Shown piece after piece: positions 1 to 6,394 of a DNA stretch of 9,666 bases (positions within the stretch are counted from its first letter, which is position 1; the number at the start of each line of letters is the position of its first letter). The translations under genes were made by a program, and so were the position numbers. The stretch is from assembly GCA_023386515.1 (NCBI GenBank), contig JAEWJQ010000287.1:1-9666 (forward strand), written 5' to 3'. This stretch comes from Pseudomonadota bacterium. GTDB lineage: Bacteria; Pseudomonadota; Alphaproteobacteria; Sphingomonadales; Sphingomonadaceae. Under the pieces are notes generated by a model. It made no database searches. It saw only the letters and a program-made list of their open reading frames with translations, and was not told where the DNA came from.

Positions 1-1018
1 GTATTCGCCCGCGATCACGGATTTCATCTACATGGCGCGCGGCACGTCGTACATGTTCGTCACGGGCCCGAACGTCGTGAAGACCGTGACGCACGAAGAC
101 GTGACGATGGAGGAGCTGGGCGGCGCCGACACGCACGGCCGCCGCTCCGGCGTCGTCGATCACGTCGCCGAGAATGACGACCACGCGCTGACCATCGTTC
201 GCGACATCGTCGCGACCTTGCCGCCAGCCACGCCCGCCGCGGTCAACCGGGTCGCGCCGCGCGACCCGCTGTATCCGGCCGAGGACCTCTACGGCCTGAT
301 CCCGCAGGACGTGCGCGCGCCCTATGACGTGCACGAGGTCATCGCCCGGCTGGTCGACGGTTCGGAGTTCCACGAGTTCAAGGCGCTGTACGGCGCGTCC
401 CTCGTCTGCGGCTTCGCCCATATCCACGGCATGCCGGTCGCGATCCTCGCCAACAACGGCGTGCTGTTCAGCGAAAGCGCGCAAAAGGGCGCGCATTTCA
501 TCGAGCTCGCCTGCCAGCGCCGCGTGCCCTTGCTCTTCCTTCAGAACATCAGCGGCTTCATGGTCGGCGGCCGCTACGAGGCGGAAGGCATCGCCAAGCA
601 TGGCGCCAAGCTGGTCACCGCCGTCGCCACCGCCAGCGTCCCCAAGATCACCATCCTGATCGGCGGCAGCTTCGGCGCCGGCAATTACGGCATGTGTGGG
701 CGCGCCTATGGCCCACGCTTCCTATTCACCTGGCCGAACAGCCGGATCGGCGTGATGGGCGGCGAACAGGCGGCGAGCGTGCTCGCCACCGTCCACCGCG
801 ACGCGGAACGCTGGACGGCGGAAGAGGCCGATGCCTTCAAGGCGCCGATCCGCGCCCGCTACGAGGACGAGGGCAATCCCTGGCATGCCACTTCGCGGCT
901 GTGGGACGATGGCATCATCGATCCGGCACAGACCCGCGACGTGCTCGGCCTCGCGCTAGACGCCTGCCTCGACACCCCCATTGCCGAGGCTCCGCGCTTT
1001 GGCGTGTTCCGGATGTGA
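1..1018 (+). CDS. Acyl-CoA carboxylase carboxyltransferase (beta) subunit, methylcrotonyl-CoA type; 5' end missing
   Basis: The reading frame is open from base 2 and ends at TGA 1016-1018, giving 338 residues of a protein usually about 530 long, so roughly the first 190 are outside the window. The Met at base 32 is internal, since family-like residues ([10 protein letters not shown]) precede it. The family moves CO2 from carboxybiotin to an acyl-CoA in the cytoplasm. The C-terminal half reads like methylcrotonyl-CoA carboxylase beta: [31 protein letters not shown], the oxyanion-loop segment [29 protein letters not shown] and the terminal GVFRM. The visible N-terminal part ([16 protein letters not shown]) resembles propionyl-CoA carboxylase beta instead. 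With the alpha subunit and MaoC gene downstream, leucine/isovalerate degradation (LiuB/MccB role) is the best guess. A geranyl-CoA or other branched acyl-CoA carboxylase is possible. The enzyme family is certain; the substrate is inferred. Confidence 0.93.
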   Translation, partial: YSPAITDFIYMARGTSYMFVTGPNVVKTVTHEDVTMEELGGADTHGRRSGVVDHVAENDDHALTIVRDIVATLPPATPAAVNRVAPRDPLYPAEDLYGLIPQDVRAPYDVHEVIARLVDGSEFHEFKALYGASLVCGFAHIHGMPVAILANNGVLFSESAQKGAHFIELACQRRVPLLFLQNISGFMVGGRYEAEGIAKHGAKLVTAVATASVPKITILIGGSFGAGNYGMCGRAYGPRFLFTWPNSRIGVMGGEQAASVLATVHRDAERWTAEEADAFKAPIRARYEDEGNPWHATSRLWDDGIIDPAQTRDVLGLALDACLDTPIAEAPRFGVFRM

Positions 1019-1022
1019 CCCG

Positions 1023-1496
1023 ATGATCCTCGCTCTTCTGCTCGCGCTCCAGACCCAGGCGTCGGACAAGCTGCCGCCCGCCAATCCTTTGCCCTATGCC
1101 GACGCCGATGCGGCGAACGTGATGGCGCCGATCGACGCGATGTTCCGTGGCCTCGCCGCCCGCGACGGTGCGGCGATCCTGGCGCAGGTCCGTCCCGACG
1201 GCGGCACCACCGTCGTCGTAGAGCGGCCCGACGGCCGCCGCGAAGTCCGCCACACCAGTTGGGCGGAGTTCGCCGGCGGCGTGAAGCCCGGACCGGAACG
1301 CTATCAGGAGCGGCTGACCGATCCCGCGGTCGAGGTCGACGGCGACATCGCCATGGTGTGGAGTCCCTACGTCTTCACCATCGACGGCAAGGTGCATCAT
1401 TGCGGCACCGACCATTTCGACCTGGTCCGCGAGGACGGTCGCTGGCGCGTCCTCAACGTCACCTGGACGCAGCGCACGACCGGATGCCCGGCATGA
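1023..1496 (+). CDS. Small SnoaL/NTF2-like (DUF4440-like) protein, probably exported
   Basis: This 157-residue protein begins 4 bp after the carboxyltransferase stop. The N terminus (MILALLLALQTQA, then SDK) looks like a short signal peptide with possible cleavage after Ala13, though it lacks the usual positive n-region. The rest fits the cone-shaped NTF2/SnoaL fold: a helix around residues 33-55 (APIDAMFRGLAARDGAAIL), then strands ending in HHCGTDHFDLVREDGRWRVL. C127 and C155 are the only cysteines and could form a disulfide in the periplasm. No catalytic set can be assigned, so function is unknown. An in-frame Met at base 981 would add 14 residues, overlap the upstream gene and bury the hydrophobic segment, so 1023 is preferred. 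The TGA overlaps the next gene's ATG (ATGA), implying coupled translation with the alpha subunit. Placement between two carboxylase subunits is unusual. Confidence 0.8.
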   Translation: MILALLLALQTQASDKLPPANPLPYADADAANVMAPIDAMFRGLAARDGAAILAQVRPDGGTTVVVERPDGRREVRHTSWAEFAGGVKPGPERYQERLTDPAVEVDGDIAMVWSPYVFTIDGKVHHCGTDHFDLVREDGRWRVLNVTWTQRTTGCPA

Positions 1497-3352
1497 TCGA
1501 GTCGCTGCTGATCGCCAACCGTGGCGAAATCGCCTGCCGCATCATCCGCACCGCACGGCGGCTCGGCATCCGCACCGTCGCCGTCTATTCCGATGCCGAT
1601 GCCGATGCGCTGCACGTCCGCGAAGCGGACGAGGCGGTGCATATCGGCCCCGCCGTGGCGCGCGAGAGCTATCTTGTCGGCGAACGGATCATCGCCGCGG
1701 CCCGCGACAGCGGCGCACAGGCGATCCACCCCGGCTACGGCTTCCTCAGCGAGAATGCCGATTTCGCCGAGGCGGTGATCGCCGCCGGCCTCGTCTGGGT
1801 CGGGGCGCCGCCCGCCAGCATCCGCGCGATGGGGTTGAAGGACGCGGCCAAGACGCGGATGATCGCCGCCGGCGTGCCCGTCACTCCCGGCTATCAGGGC
1901 GAGGACCAGCGTCCCGACCATTTGCAGGCGCAGGCCGATGCGATCGGCTATCCCGTGCTGATCAAGGCGGTGGCGGGCGGCGGCGGCAAGGGCATGCGCC
2001 GCGTCGACGATGCCGCCGACTTCGCCGACGCGCTCGCCAGCTGCCGCCGCGAGGCGGCCTCCTCGTTCGGCGACGATCGCGTACTGATCGAGAAATACAT
2101 CCTGTCGCCCCGCCATATCGAGGTGCAGGTGTTCGGCGACACACTGGGGAACGTTGTCCATCTGTTCGAGCGCGACTGTTCGCTGCAGCGCCGCCACCAG
2201 AAGGTGATCGAGGAAGCCCCCGCACCGGGCATGGATGCGGCGACGCGCGCCGCGGTCTGCGACGCCGCGGTGCGCGCCGCACAGGCGGTCGACTATGTCG
2301 GCGCCGGCACGATCGAATTCATCGCCGACGCCAGCGATGGCCTGCACGCCGACCGCATCTGGTTCATGGAGATGAATACCCGGCTGCAAGTCGAGCATCC
2401 CGTCACCGAGGCGATCACCGGCCAGGACCTGGTCGAATGGCAGCTGCGCGTCGCGAGCGGCGAGCCGCTGCCGCTGCGCCAGGACCAGCTCGCCATTCGC
2501 GGTCATGCGATCGAGGCGCGCCTCTATGCGGAGGATCCGGCCAAGGGCTTCCTGCCCTCGATCGGCCGGCTCGATGCGTTCGATCTGGGCGATCCGGACG
2601 AGACGGGTGTGCGGGTCGACACCGGGGTGGAGCAGGGGGCGACGATCACGCCCTATTACGATCCGATGATCGCCAAGCTGATCGCGCACGGCGAAACACG
2701 TGACGAGGCGCGCGAGACGCTGGCCGACGCGCTGGACGAGGCGGTGATCTGGCCCCTGCGCACCAATGCCGGCTTCCTCGTCGAGGCGCTCGACCATCCC
2801 GACTTCGTGTCGGGCCATGTCGACACCGGGTTGATCGCACGCGAGGGCGACGCCCTGCTGCCGCCGGCGCTGCCGAGCGAGGAAGCGTTGGTCGACGCCG
2901 CCGCCGCGCTCGTCGGCGATGCGGCCGGATCGCTCGGCGGCTTCCGGCTCAATGCCCCGTCACGCCGGATCGGCCGCCTCGACGTCGGCGGCGAGCCGGT
3001 CGAGGTCGACTTCGCCGGCGCGACCGTCGCGGGTACGCCCGGCCTATCGCGCCTGTTGATCACCGAAGGCGGCCAGACCTGGCAGGTGATGCCGTGGCGC
3101 GCGACGGCGGCCGGGGGCGGCGGCGCGGCGGACGGTGCGATCCTCGCGCCGATGCCGGGCCGCATCATCGCGGTGGATGTCACCGAGGGCGCGCGGGTCA
3201 CCGCCGGCCAGAAATTGGTGACGCTGGAGGCGATGAAGATGGAACATAGCCTGACCGCCCCCTTCGACGGCACGGTCGCTGCGCTGGCGGCGACGGCGGG
3301 TGGGCAGGTGACCGAAGGCACCGCGCTTGTCCGCATCGAAAGGGATTCGTGA
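1493..3352 (+). CDS. Acyl-CoA carboxylase alpha subunit: biotin carboxylase plus biotin carrier domain (methylcrotonyl-CoA carboxylase alpha type)
   Basis: The 619-residue cytoplasmic protein uses ATP and bicarbonate to carboxylate its own biotin, which then serves the beta subunit. The biotin carboxylase part spans about residues 1-445: the N-terminal signature LLIANRGEIACRI, Lys158 and the glycine-rich ATP loop 162-167 (GGGGKG), then E293, N295 and R297 in MEMNTRLQVEHP and R343 in HAIEARLYAEDP. These match E288, N290, R292 and R338 of E. coli AccC with a constant offset of 5. The carrier domain is C-terminal, with biotinylated Lys582 in EAMKMEH. A short BT/linker region lies between; the protein is shorter than many MCC alpha subunits (about 650-670, from memory). 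The start at 1493 fits the family N terminus; an in-frame ATG at 1484 is less likely. The start overlaps the upstream stop by 4 bp, and the stop shares one base with the next ATG. Substrate follows the beta subunit: methylcrotonyl-CoA most likely, geranyl- or propionyl-CoA possible. Confidence 0.93.
   Translation: MIESLLIANRGEIACRIIRTARRLGIRTVAVYSDADADALHVREADEAVHIGPAVARESYLVGERIIAAARDSGAQAIHPGYGFLSENADFAEAVIAAGLVWVGAPPASIRAMGLKDAAKTRMIAAGVPVTPGYQGEDQRPDHLQAQADAIGYPVLIKAVAGGGGKGMRRVDDAADFADALASCRREAASSFGDDRVLIEKYILSPRHIEVQVFGDTLGNVVHLFERDCSLQRRHQKVIEEAPAPGMDAATRAAVCDAAVRAAQAVDYVGAGTIEFIADASDGLHADRIWFMEMNTRLQVEHPVTEAITGQDLVEWQLRVASGEPLPLRQDQLAIRGHAIEARLYAEDPAKGFLPSIGRLDAFDLGDPDETGVRVDTGVEQGATITPYYDPMIAKLIAHGETRDEARETLADALDEAVIWPLRTNAGFLVEALDHPDFVSGHVDTGLIAREGDALLPPALPSEEALVDAAAALVGDAAGSLGGFRLNAPSRRIGRLDVGGEPVEVDFAGATVAGTPGLSRLLITEGGQTWQVMPWRATAAGGGGAADGAILAPMPGRIIAVDVTEGARVTAGQKLVTLEAMKMEHSLTAPFDGTVAALAATAGGQVTEGTALVRIERDS
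3339..3345 (+). promoter_or_regulatory. Ribosome binding site deciding the MaoC gene start
   Basis: AAAGGGA lies 6 nt before the ATG at 3352 but only 3 nt before the in-frame GTG at 3349. The spacing favours ATG 3352. The site lies within the last codons of the carboxylase alpha gene. Confidence 0.6.
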
Positions 3353-3801
3353 TGGCAGGTCGCTGCTTTGACGAGTGGACGGTCGGCGACCGGGTCGTGC
3401 ACGACATCCGCCGGACCGTGACCGAGACCGACAATCTGCTCTTCTCGACGATGACGCACAATCCGCAGCCGCTGCACCTCGATGCGGAAGCGGCGCGCGC
3501 CTCGGAATTCGGCCAGATCCTGGTCAACGGCACCTTCACCTTCGCGCTGATGGTCGGCCTGTCGGTGGCGGATACGACGCTGGGCACATTGGTCGCCAAT
3601 CTCGGCTATGACAAATTGGTGATGCCGAAGCCGGTCTTCCTCGGCGACACGTTGCGCGCCGAAACGGAAGTGGTCGAACTGCGCGATAGCAAAAGCCGCC
3701 CCGATGCGGGGCTGGTGACCTTCCGTCACGTCATGCTCAATCAGCGCGACGAGACTGTCTGCCAATGCCTGCGGACCGCCTTGCTGAAGCGGCGAGGCTG
3801 A
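3352..3801 (+). CDS. MaoC-family (hotdog) acyl-CoA hydratase/dehydratase
   Basis: The 149-residue protein has the single-hotdog MaoC signature THNPQPLHLDAEAA around residues 36-49, followed by the hotdog helix segment GQILVNGTFTFALMVGL and the strand LVMPKPVFLGDTLRAETEV. MaoC hydratases add water across the double bond of enoyl-CoA esters in the cytoplasm. Aligned with the (R)-specific hydratase PhaJ (Asp31, His36), His42 is kept but the Asp position is Asn37. Right after a methylcrotonyl-type carboxylase, hydration of 3-methylglutaconyl-CoA is a plausible role. M. tuberculosis has a similar neighbourhood (accD1-accA1-fadE19-Rv2499c-Rv2498c), where the MaoC protein Rv2499c is linked to itaconyl-CoA hydration and leucine breakdown; that parallel is from memory and the role here is inferred. 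Mesaconyl-CoA-type hydratase is an alternative. It overlaps the upstream stop by one base (TGATG). Confidence 0.85.
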   Translation: MAGRCFDEWTVGDRVVHDIRRTVTETDNLLFSTMTHNPQPLHLDAEAARASEFGQILVNGTFTFALMVGLSVADTTLGTLVANLGYDKLVMPKPVFLGDTLRAETEVVELRDSKSRPDAGLVTFRHVMLNQRDETVCQCLRTALLKRRG

Positions 3802-3806
3802 TCAGC
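3797..3806. other. Palindrome formed by two abutting tail-to-tail stop codons
   Basis: The + strand stop TGA (3799-3801) is directly followed by the reverse-complemented stop TCA (3802-3804) of the opposite gene, making the perfect 10-bp palindrome GCTGATCAGC. Arms of 5 bp without a T-tract are too weak for an intrinsic terminator. No other hairpin-plus-T-run was seen at this convergent junction. Confidence 0.75.
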
Positions 3807-4380
3807 GGGGCTTGGCCGCGTCCCAGGCGCGCTCCAGTGCCGCGGCATCGCCCCCGGTCTGGCGCAGTCGAAACCCCTCCAGCGTTAGCGCCCGCCCGAA
3901 GAAGCGGCGGCCGTGGGTCCGCCAGACAATGTCGTACAGGCCGCGCGCGCTGCGCGTCGCATCGCCATCCCAATAGCGAGTCGTGATCAGCACCGGCAGC
4001 CTACCCGTGCGCGCATCGGGGCCGCCGTCGGTGAGCTTTAGCAGCGCCCTGTTGAACATCGCTGCGTCGATCTCCGGCTCGACCGGCGCCTGCTTGCCGA
4101 CGCCCAGCGCCTTGGGGAACAGGATCGTCGTGTCGGTGATATCGTGGCGCGGATCCTTGAGCGTGATGGCGTTACCATCCACAGTTCCGGTCAGCTCGAC
4201 GCGCGCCTGGACCGCCGCGTCCTTCTGCGCCGTGGCTGCGCGTTCCGCCTGGTCGGCGCGCCGGTCCGATACGTTCAGATACAACGTCAGCGCCGCGATC
4301 ACGACGCCTGCCACCGCGACGACCTCGGCCAGCGTGATCCAGCGCCGGCGGGTGCGAGCCTGATCCGCGGTCTCCGTCAT
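3802..4380 (-). CDS. Small single-pass membrane protein with a short coiled-coil stretch, function unknown
   Basis: The 192-residue protein has a basic N terminus (RTRRRW, residues 9-14), one hydrophobic helix at about 15-37 (ITLAEVVAVAGVVIAALTLY), an Ala/Arg/Gln-rich probably helical stretch at about 38-60 (DRRADQAERAATAQKDAAVQ) and a 130-residue soluble domain, presumably periplasmic. No signal-peptidase site is evident, so it looks like a type II anchored protein. I do not recognise the soluble domain. The start at 4380 is supported by GGAGG 10 nt upstream and by the ATGA overlap with the YjbR gene; the frame stays open further upstream only as low-complexity sequence over that gene. It is the last gene of the purM operon and its stop abuts the stop of the convergent MaoC gene, so any terminator must lie inside coding sequence. 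Confidence 0.8.
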   Translation of the reverse strand: MTETADQARTRRRWITLAEVVAVAGVVIAALTLYLNVSDRRADQAERAATAQKDAAVQARVELTGTVDGNAITLKDPRHDITDTTILFPKALGVGKQAPVEPEIDAAMFNRALLKLTDGGPDARTGRLPVLITTRYWDGDATRSARGLYDIVWRTHGRRFFGRALTLEGFRLRQTGGDAAALERAWDAAKPR

Positions 4381-4736
4381 CGCCCCCCCGCCTCCAGCAG
4401 CGCGGCTGGCGCGCTCAACTCCCAGCTGCGCGCGATCCGATCCTCGACCAGCGTCCAGTCCGCTTCGGCCGACAGATCGATGGCGACCCAATGTTGGGCG
4501 CCGAGATAGGAGGGCTTGGCATAGGTTTCCGGCGCCGCCTCGATCAGCATCGCCTGCTCGTCCGCTCCGCTCGTTCTGACGCATACGACGGTGCGGCCAT
4601 CGCCGTGATGGTCGTCACGGAATTGCGCGAACTGCTTGCCCGCGACGAAGAAGGTCGGCTGGCCATGGCTTTCCCGCTCTTCGCTGTCGGGCAGGACGAG
4701 CGCGATCGCGCGGATACGGTCGAGAGGATTGGTCAT
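4377..4736 (-). CDS. YjbR/MmcQ-family protein (CyaY-like fold)
   Basis: The 119-residue length is typical of the family (about 110-130). Family-like features are the N-terminal helix IRAIALVLPDSEERESHGQPTF split by a turn, the central strand TFFVAGKQFAQF, and the C-terminal stretch YLGAQHWVAIDL followed by the helix VEDRIARSWEL. Members are often labelled 'DNA-binding' because the fold resembles a double-wing DNA-binding domain, but their biochemical role is not established, so I assign none. AAGGAG (4753-4748) lies 11 nt upstream of the ATG. The start overlaps the purN stop and the stop overlaps the next start, both as ATGA, so this gene sits translationally coupled in the purine operon. Confidence 0.85.
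   Translation of the reverse strand: MTNPLDRIRAIALVLPDSEERESHGQPTFFVAGKQFAQFRDDHHGDGRTVVCVRTSGADEQAMLIEAAPETYAKPSYLGAQHWVAIDLSAEADWTLVEDRIARSWELSAPAALLEAGGR
4391..4395 (-). promoter_or_regulatory. Strong Shine-Dalgarno (GGAGG) followed by a seven-G run
   Basis: On the minus strand GGAGG precedes the ATG of the membrane-protein gene by 10 nt, and that spacer includes seven consecutive Gs (4389-4383). It supports the start at 4380. Site and G run lie within the last codons of the YjbR gene (AGGR-stop). Confidence 0.65.
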
Positions 4737-5281
4737 CGGCTGGCGAACTCCTTCAACACCTGCGGGTACAGGCGGTGCTCGGCATCCAGCACCCGCGCGG
4801 CGAGCGCCTCGGGCGTGTCGCCGGGCAGCACCGGCACCTCCGCCTGTCCAAGCACTTCGCCGGCATCCAGTTCCTCGGTGACGACATGGACCGAACAGCC
4901 GGCGACCGCGTCGCCGGCCGCGATCGCCCGCGCATGCGTGTCCAAGCCCTTGTATTTGGGGAGGAGAGACGGGTGGATGTTGACGATCCGGCCGCGCCAC
5001 CGCGCGACGAAATCGTTCGACAGCAGACGCATGTAGCCGGCCAACGCGATCACCTCGGCCCCCGCCTCGCGGAGCGCGGCATCGATCGCCGCCTCATAGG
5101 CCGGTTTGCCGATGCCCTTGGGCGACAGGGCGAAGGTGGCGAGGCCGCGCGCCTGCGCCCAGGCCAGACCGGCCGCGTCCGGTTTGTCGGAGGCGACGAG
5201 CGCGACGTCGATCCCCGCTTCGACCAGCGCCATCATGTTCGATCCCCGCCCGGAGATCAGTATGCCGACGCGAGTCACCAC
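4733..5281 (-). CDS. purN: Phosphoribosylglycinamide formyltransferase (GAR transformylase 1)
   Basis: PurN transfers the formyl group of 10-formyl-tetrahydrofolate to glycinamide ribonucleotide in purine synthesis in the cytoplasm. The 182-residue protein has the phosphate-binding N terminus ILISGRGSNM (7-16) and all three catalytic residues: N101 and H103 in VNIHPSLLP and D139 in TEELDAG. They match N106, H108 and D144 of E. coli PurN with a constant offset of 5. H132 in GCSVHVVTEE is also family-typical. The C terminus is shorter than in E. coli (212 residues) but follows the catalytic core. The start is GTG at 5281, with a second GTG directly after it (5278); no strong Shine-Dalgarno was seen, in line with coupling to purM, whose stop is 3 bp upstream. 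The stop overlaps the next ATG. Confidence 0.96.
   Translation of the reverse strand: MVTRVGILISGRGSNMMALVEAGIDVALVASDKPDAAGLAWAQARGLATFALSPKGIGKPAYEAAIDAALREAGAEVIALAGYMRLLSNDFVARWRGRIVNIHPSLLPKYKGLDTHARAIAAGDAVAGCSVHVVTEELDAGEVLGQAEVPVLPGDTPEALAARVLDAEHRLYPQVLKEFASR
4748..4753 (-). promoter_or_regulatory. Ribosome binding site of the YjbR-family gene
   Basis: AAGGAG on the minus strand lies 11 nt before the ATG at 4736, inside the final purN codons (KEF). It supports this start and suggests initiation independent of, as well as coupled to, purN. Confidence 0.55.
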
Positions 5282-5284
5282 TGC

Positions 5285-6394
5285 TCAGCCGTGGTTATGG
5301 GTCGCGGTCCAGTCGGCCCGCGCCGACCAGCTCTCCGCCGGACCGCGGACCGTGCAACCGCGCGGCCCCGCCTCGATCCGGCCGATCGTATGGACCGTCT
5401 CGCCCGCTGCGCGCAGCGAGGCGGCGACGTCACCGGCCGCTTTGGCAGCCACCACCACCGCCATCCCGATCCCGCAATTGAAGGTGCGCGCCATCTCCTC
5501 CGGCTCGATGCCGCCCTGCGCCTGCAGGAAGGCCATCAGCCGCGGCTGTTCCCAGGCATCGGCGTCGATCATCGCATGCGCGCCCTCGGGCAGGACACGC
5601 GGGATATTCTCCAGCAGGCCACCGCCGGTGATATGGGCGAGGCCCTTGATCCGGCCCTCGCGCACCAGCGGCAGCAGGCTGGCGACATAGATGCGAGTCG
5701 GCGCCATCAGCGTGTCGATCAGCAGCCGGTCCGAATCGAACAGCGCCGGCCGGTCGAGCCTCCACCCCTTGTCCGCGGCGAGTCGGCGGACCAGCGAATA
5801 GCCGTTGGAATGGACGCCGGTCGACGCGAGGCCGAGCACCAGGTCGCCGGCGGCGATGCTCCGGCCGGTCAGCAGCCGGTCGCGCTCGACCGCCCCGACG
5901 CAGAAGCCGGCGAGGTCATAGTCGCCGTCCGCATACATGCCCGGCATCTCGGCCGTCTCACCGCCGATCAGCGCGCAGCCGGCCTGCCGGCACCCCTCCG
6001 CGATCGACGCGACGACCCGCTCGGCGATGCCATTGTCGAGCTTGCCGGTCGCGTAATAATCCAGGAATAACAACGGCTCGGCGCCCTGGACGATCAGATC
6101 GTTCGCGCACATGGCGCCCAGGTCGATGCCGACACCCTCATGCCGACCCGACTCGATCGCCAGCTTCAGCTTGGTGCCGACCCCGTCGTTGGCGGCGACC
6201 AGCAGGGGTTCAGTGAAGCCCGCCGCCTTGAGGTCGAAGACACCGCCGAACCCGCCCACGGCGGCATCGGCGCCCGGCCGCCGCGTCGAACGGGCGAGGG
6301 GGCCGATGGCGCGGACCAGCGCATTGCCCGCGGCGATCGACACTCCGGCATCGGCATAGGTATAGGGCGCATTCGGTTCGGCTTCGGTGCTCAT
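5285..6394 (-). CDS. purM: Phosphoribosylformylglycinamidine cyclo-ligase (AIR synthetase)
   Basis: PurM closes formylglycinamidine ribonucleotide with ATP to give aminoimidazole ribonucleotide, the fifth step of purine synthesis. The 369-residue protein begins with the family stretch [10 protein letters not shown] (11-20). It then shows GGFGG (47-51), DGVGTKL (70-76), [12 protein letters not shown] (89-100), [11 protein letters not shown] (144-154), [13 protein letters not shown] (191-203) and [13 protein letters not shown] (254-266), all hallmarks of the PurM ATP-binding fold. Length is normal (about 345-370). It leads the minus-strand operon with purN 3 bp downstream, the classic purMN pair. 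Upstream is a 62-bp divergent intergenic region. The start at 6394 gives a 10-residue extension before the conserved core, and a weak AGG lies upstream. No mutation of a key motif was seen. Confidence 0.97.
   Translation of the reverse strand: MSTEAEPNAPYTYADAGVSIAAGNALVRAIGPLARSTRRPGADAAVGGFGGVFDLKAAGFTEPLLVAANDGVGTKLKLAIESGRHEGVGIDLGAMCANDLIVQGAEPLLFLDYYATGKLDNGIAERVVASIAEGCRQAGCALIGGETAEMPGMYADGDYDLAGFCVGAVERDRLLTGRSIAAGDLVLGLASTGVHSNGYSLVRRLAADKGWRLDRPALFDSDRLLIDTLMAPTRIYVASLLPLVREGRIKGLAHITGGGLLENIPRVLPEGAHAMIDADAWEQPRLMAFLQAQGGIEPEEMARTFNCGIGMAVVVAAKAAGDVAASLRAAGETVHTIGRIEAGPRGCTVRGPAESWSARADWTATHNHG

Noticed and set aside
1591..1609. Three tandem GATGCC-type hexamers in the carboxylase alpha gene
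   Set aside because: They encode a short Asp-Ala run (SDADADALH), a segment normal at this place in biotin carboxylases; not a meaningful repeat.
1397..2818. Long open frame antisense to the carboxylase alpha gene
   Set aside because: It lies entirely opposite a gene with all biotin carboxylase motifs, its product is Arg/Asp/Gly/His-rich without domains, and such shadows are common in GC-rich DNA.
4381..4584. N-terminal extension of the membrane protein to base 4584
   Set aside because: The added residues are Arg/Gly-rich sequence over the YjbR gene; the ATG at 4380 has a strong Shine-Dalgarno and directly precedes the membrane anchor.
1499..5276. GANTC (CcrM) sites near three gene starts (1499, 3344, 5272)
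   Set aside because: Other GANTC sites lie mid-gene (for example near 1360, 3977, 5695 and 5778), and the three start-proximal ones fall in coding sequence with no promoter context; probably chance.
4775..6070. Long + strand open frame opposite purN and purM
   Set aside because: The protein is low-complexity with many Arg, Asp and Gln, and the minus strand encodes two intact enzymes with catalytic residues.
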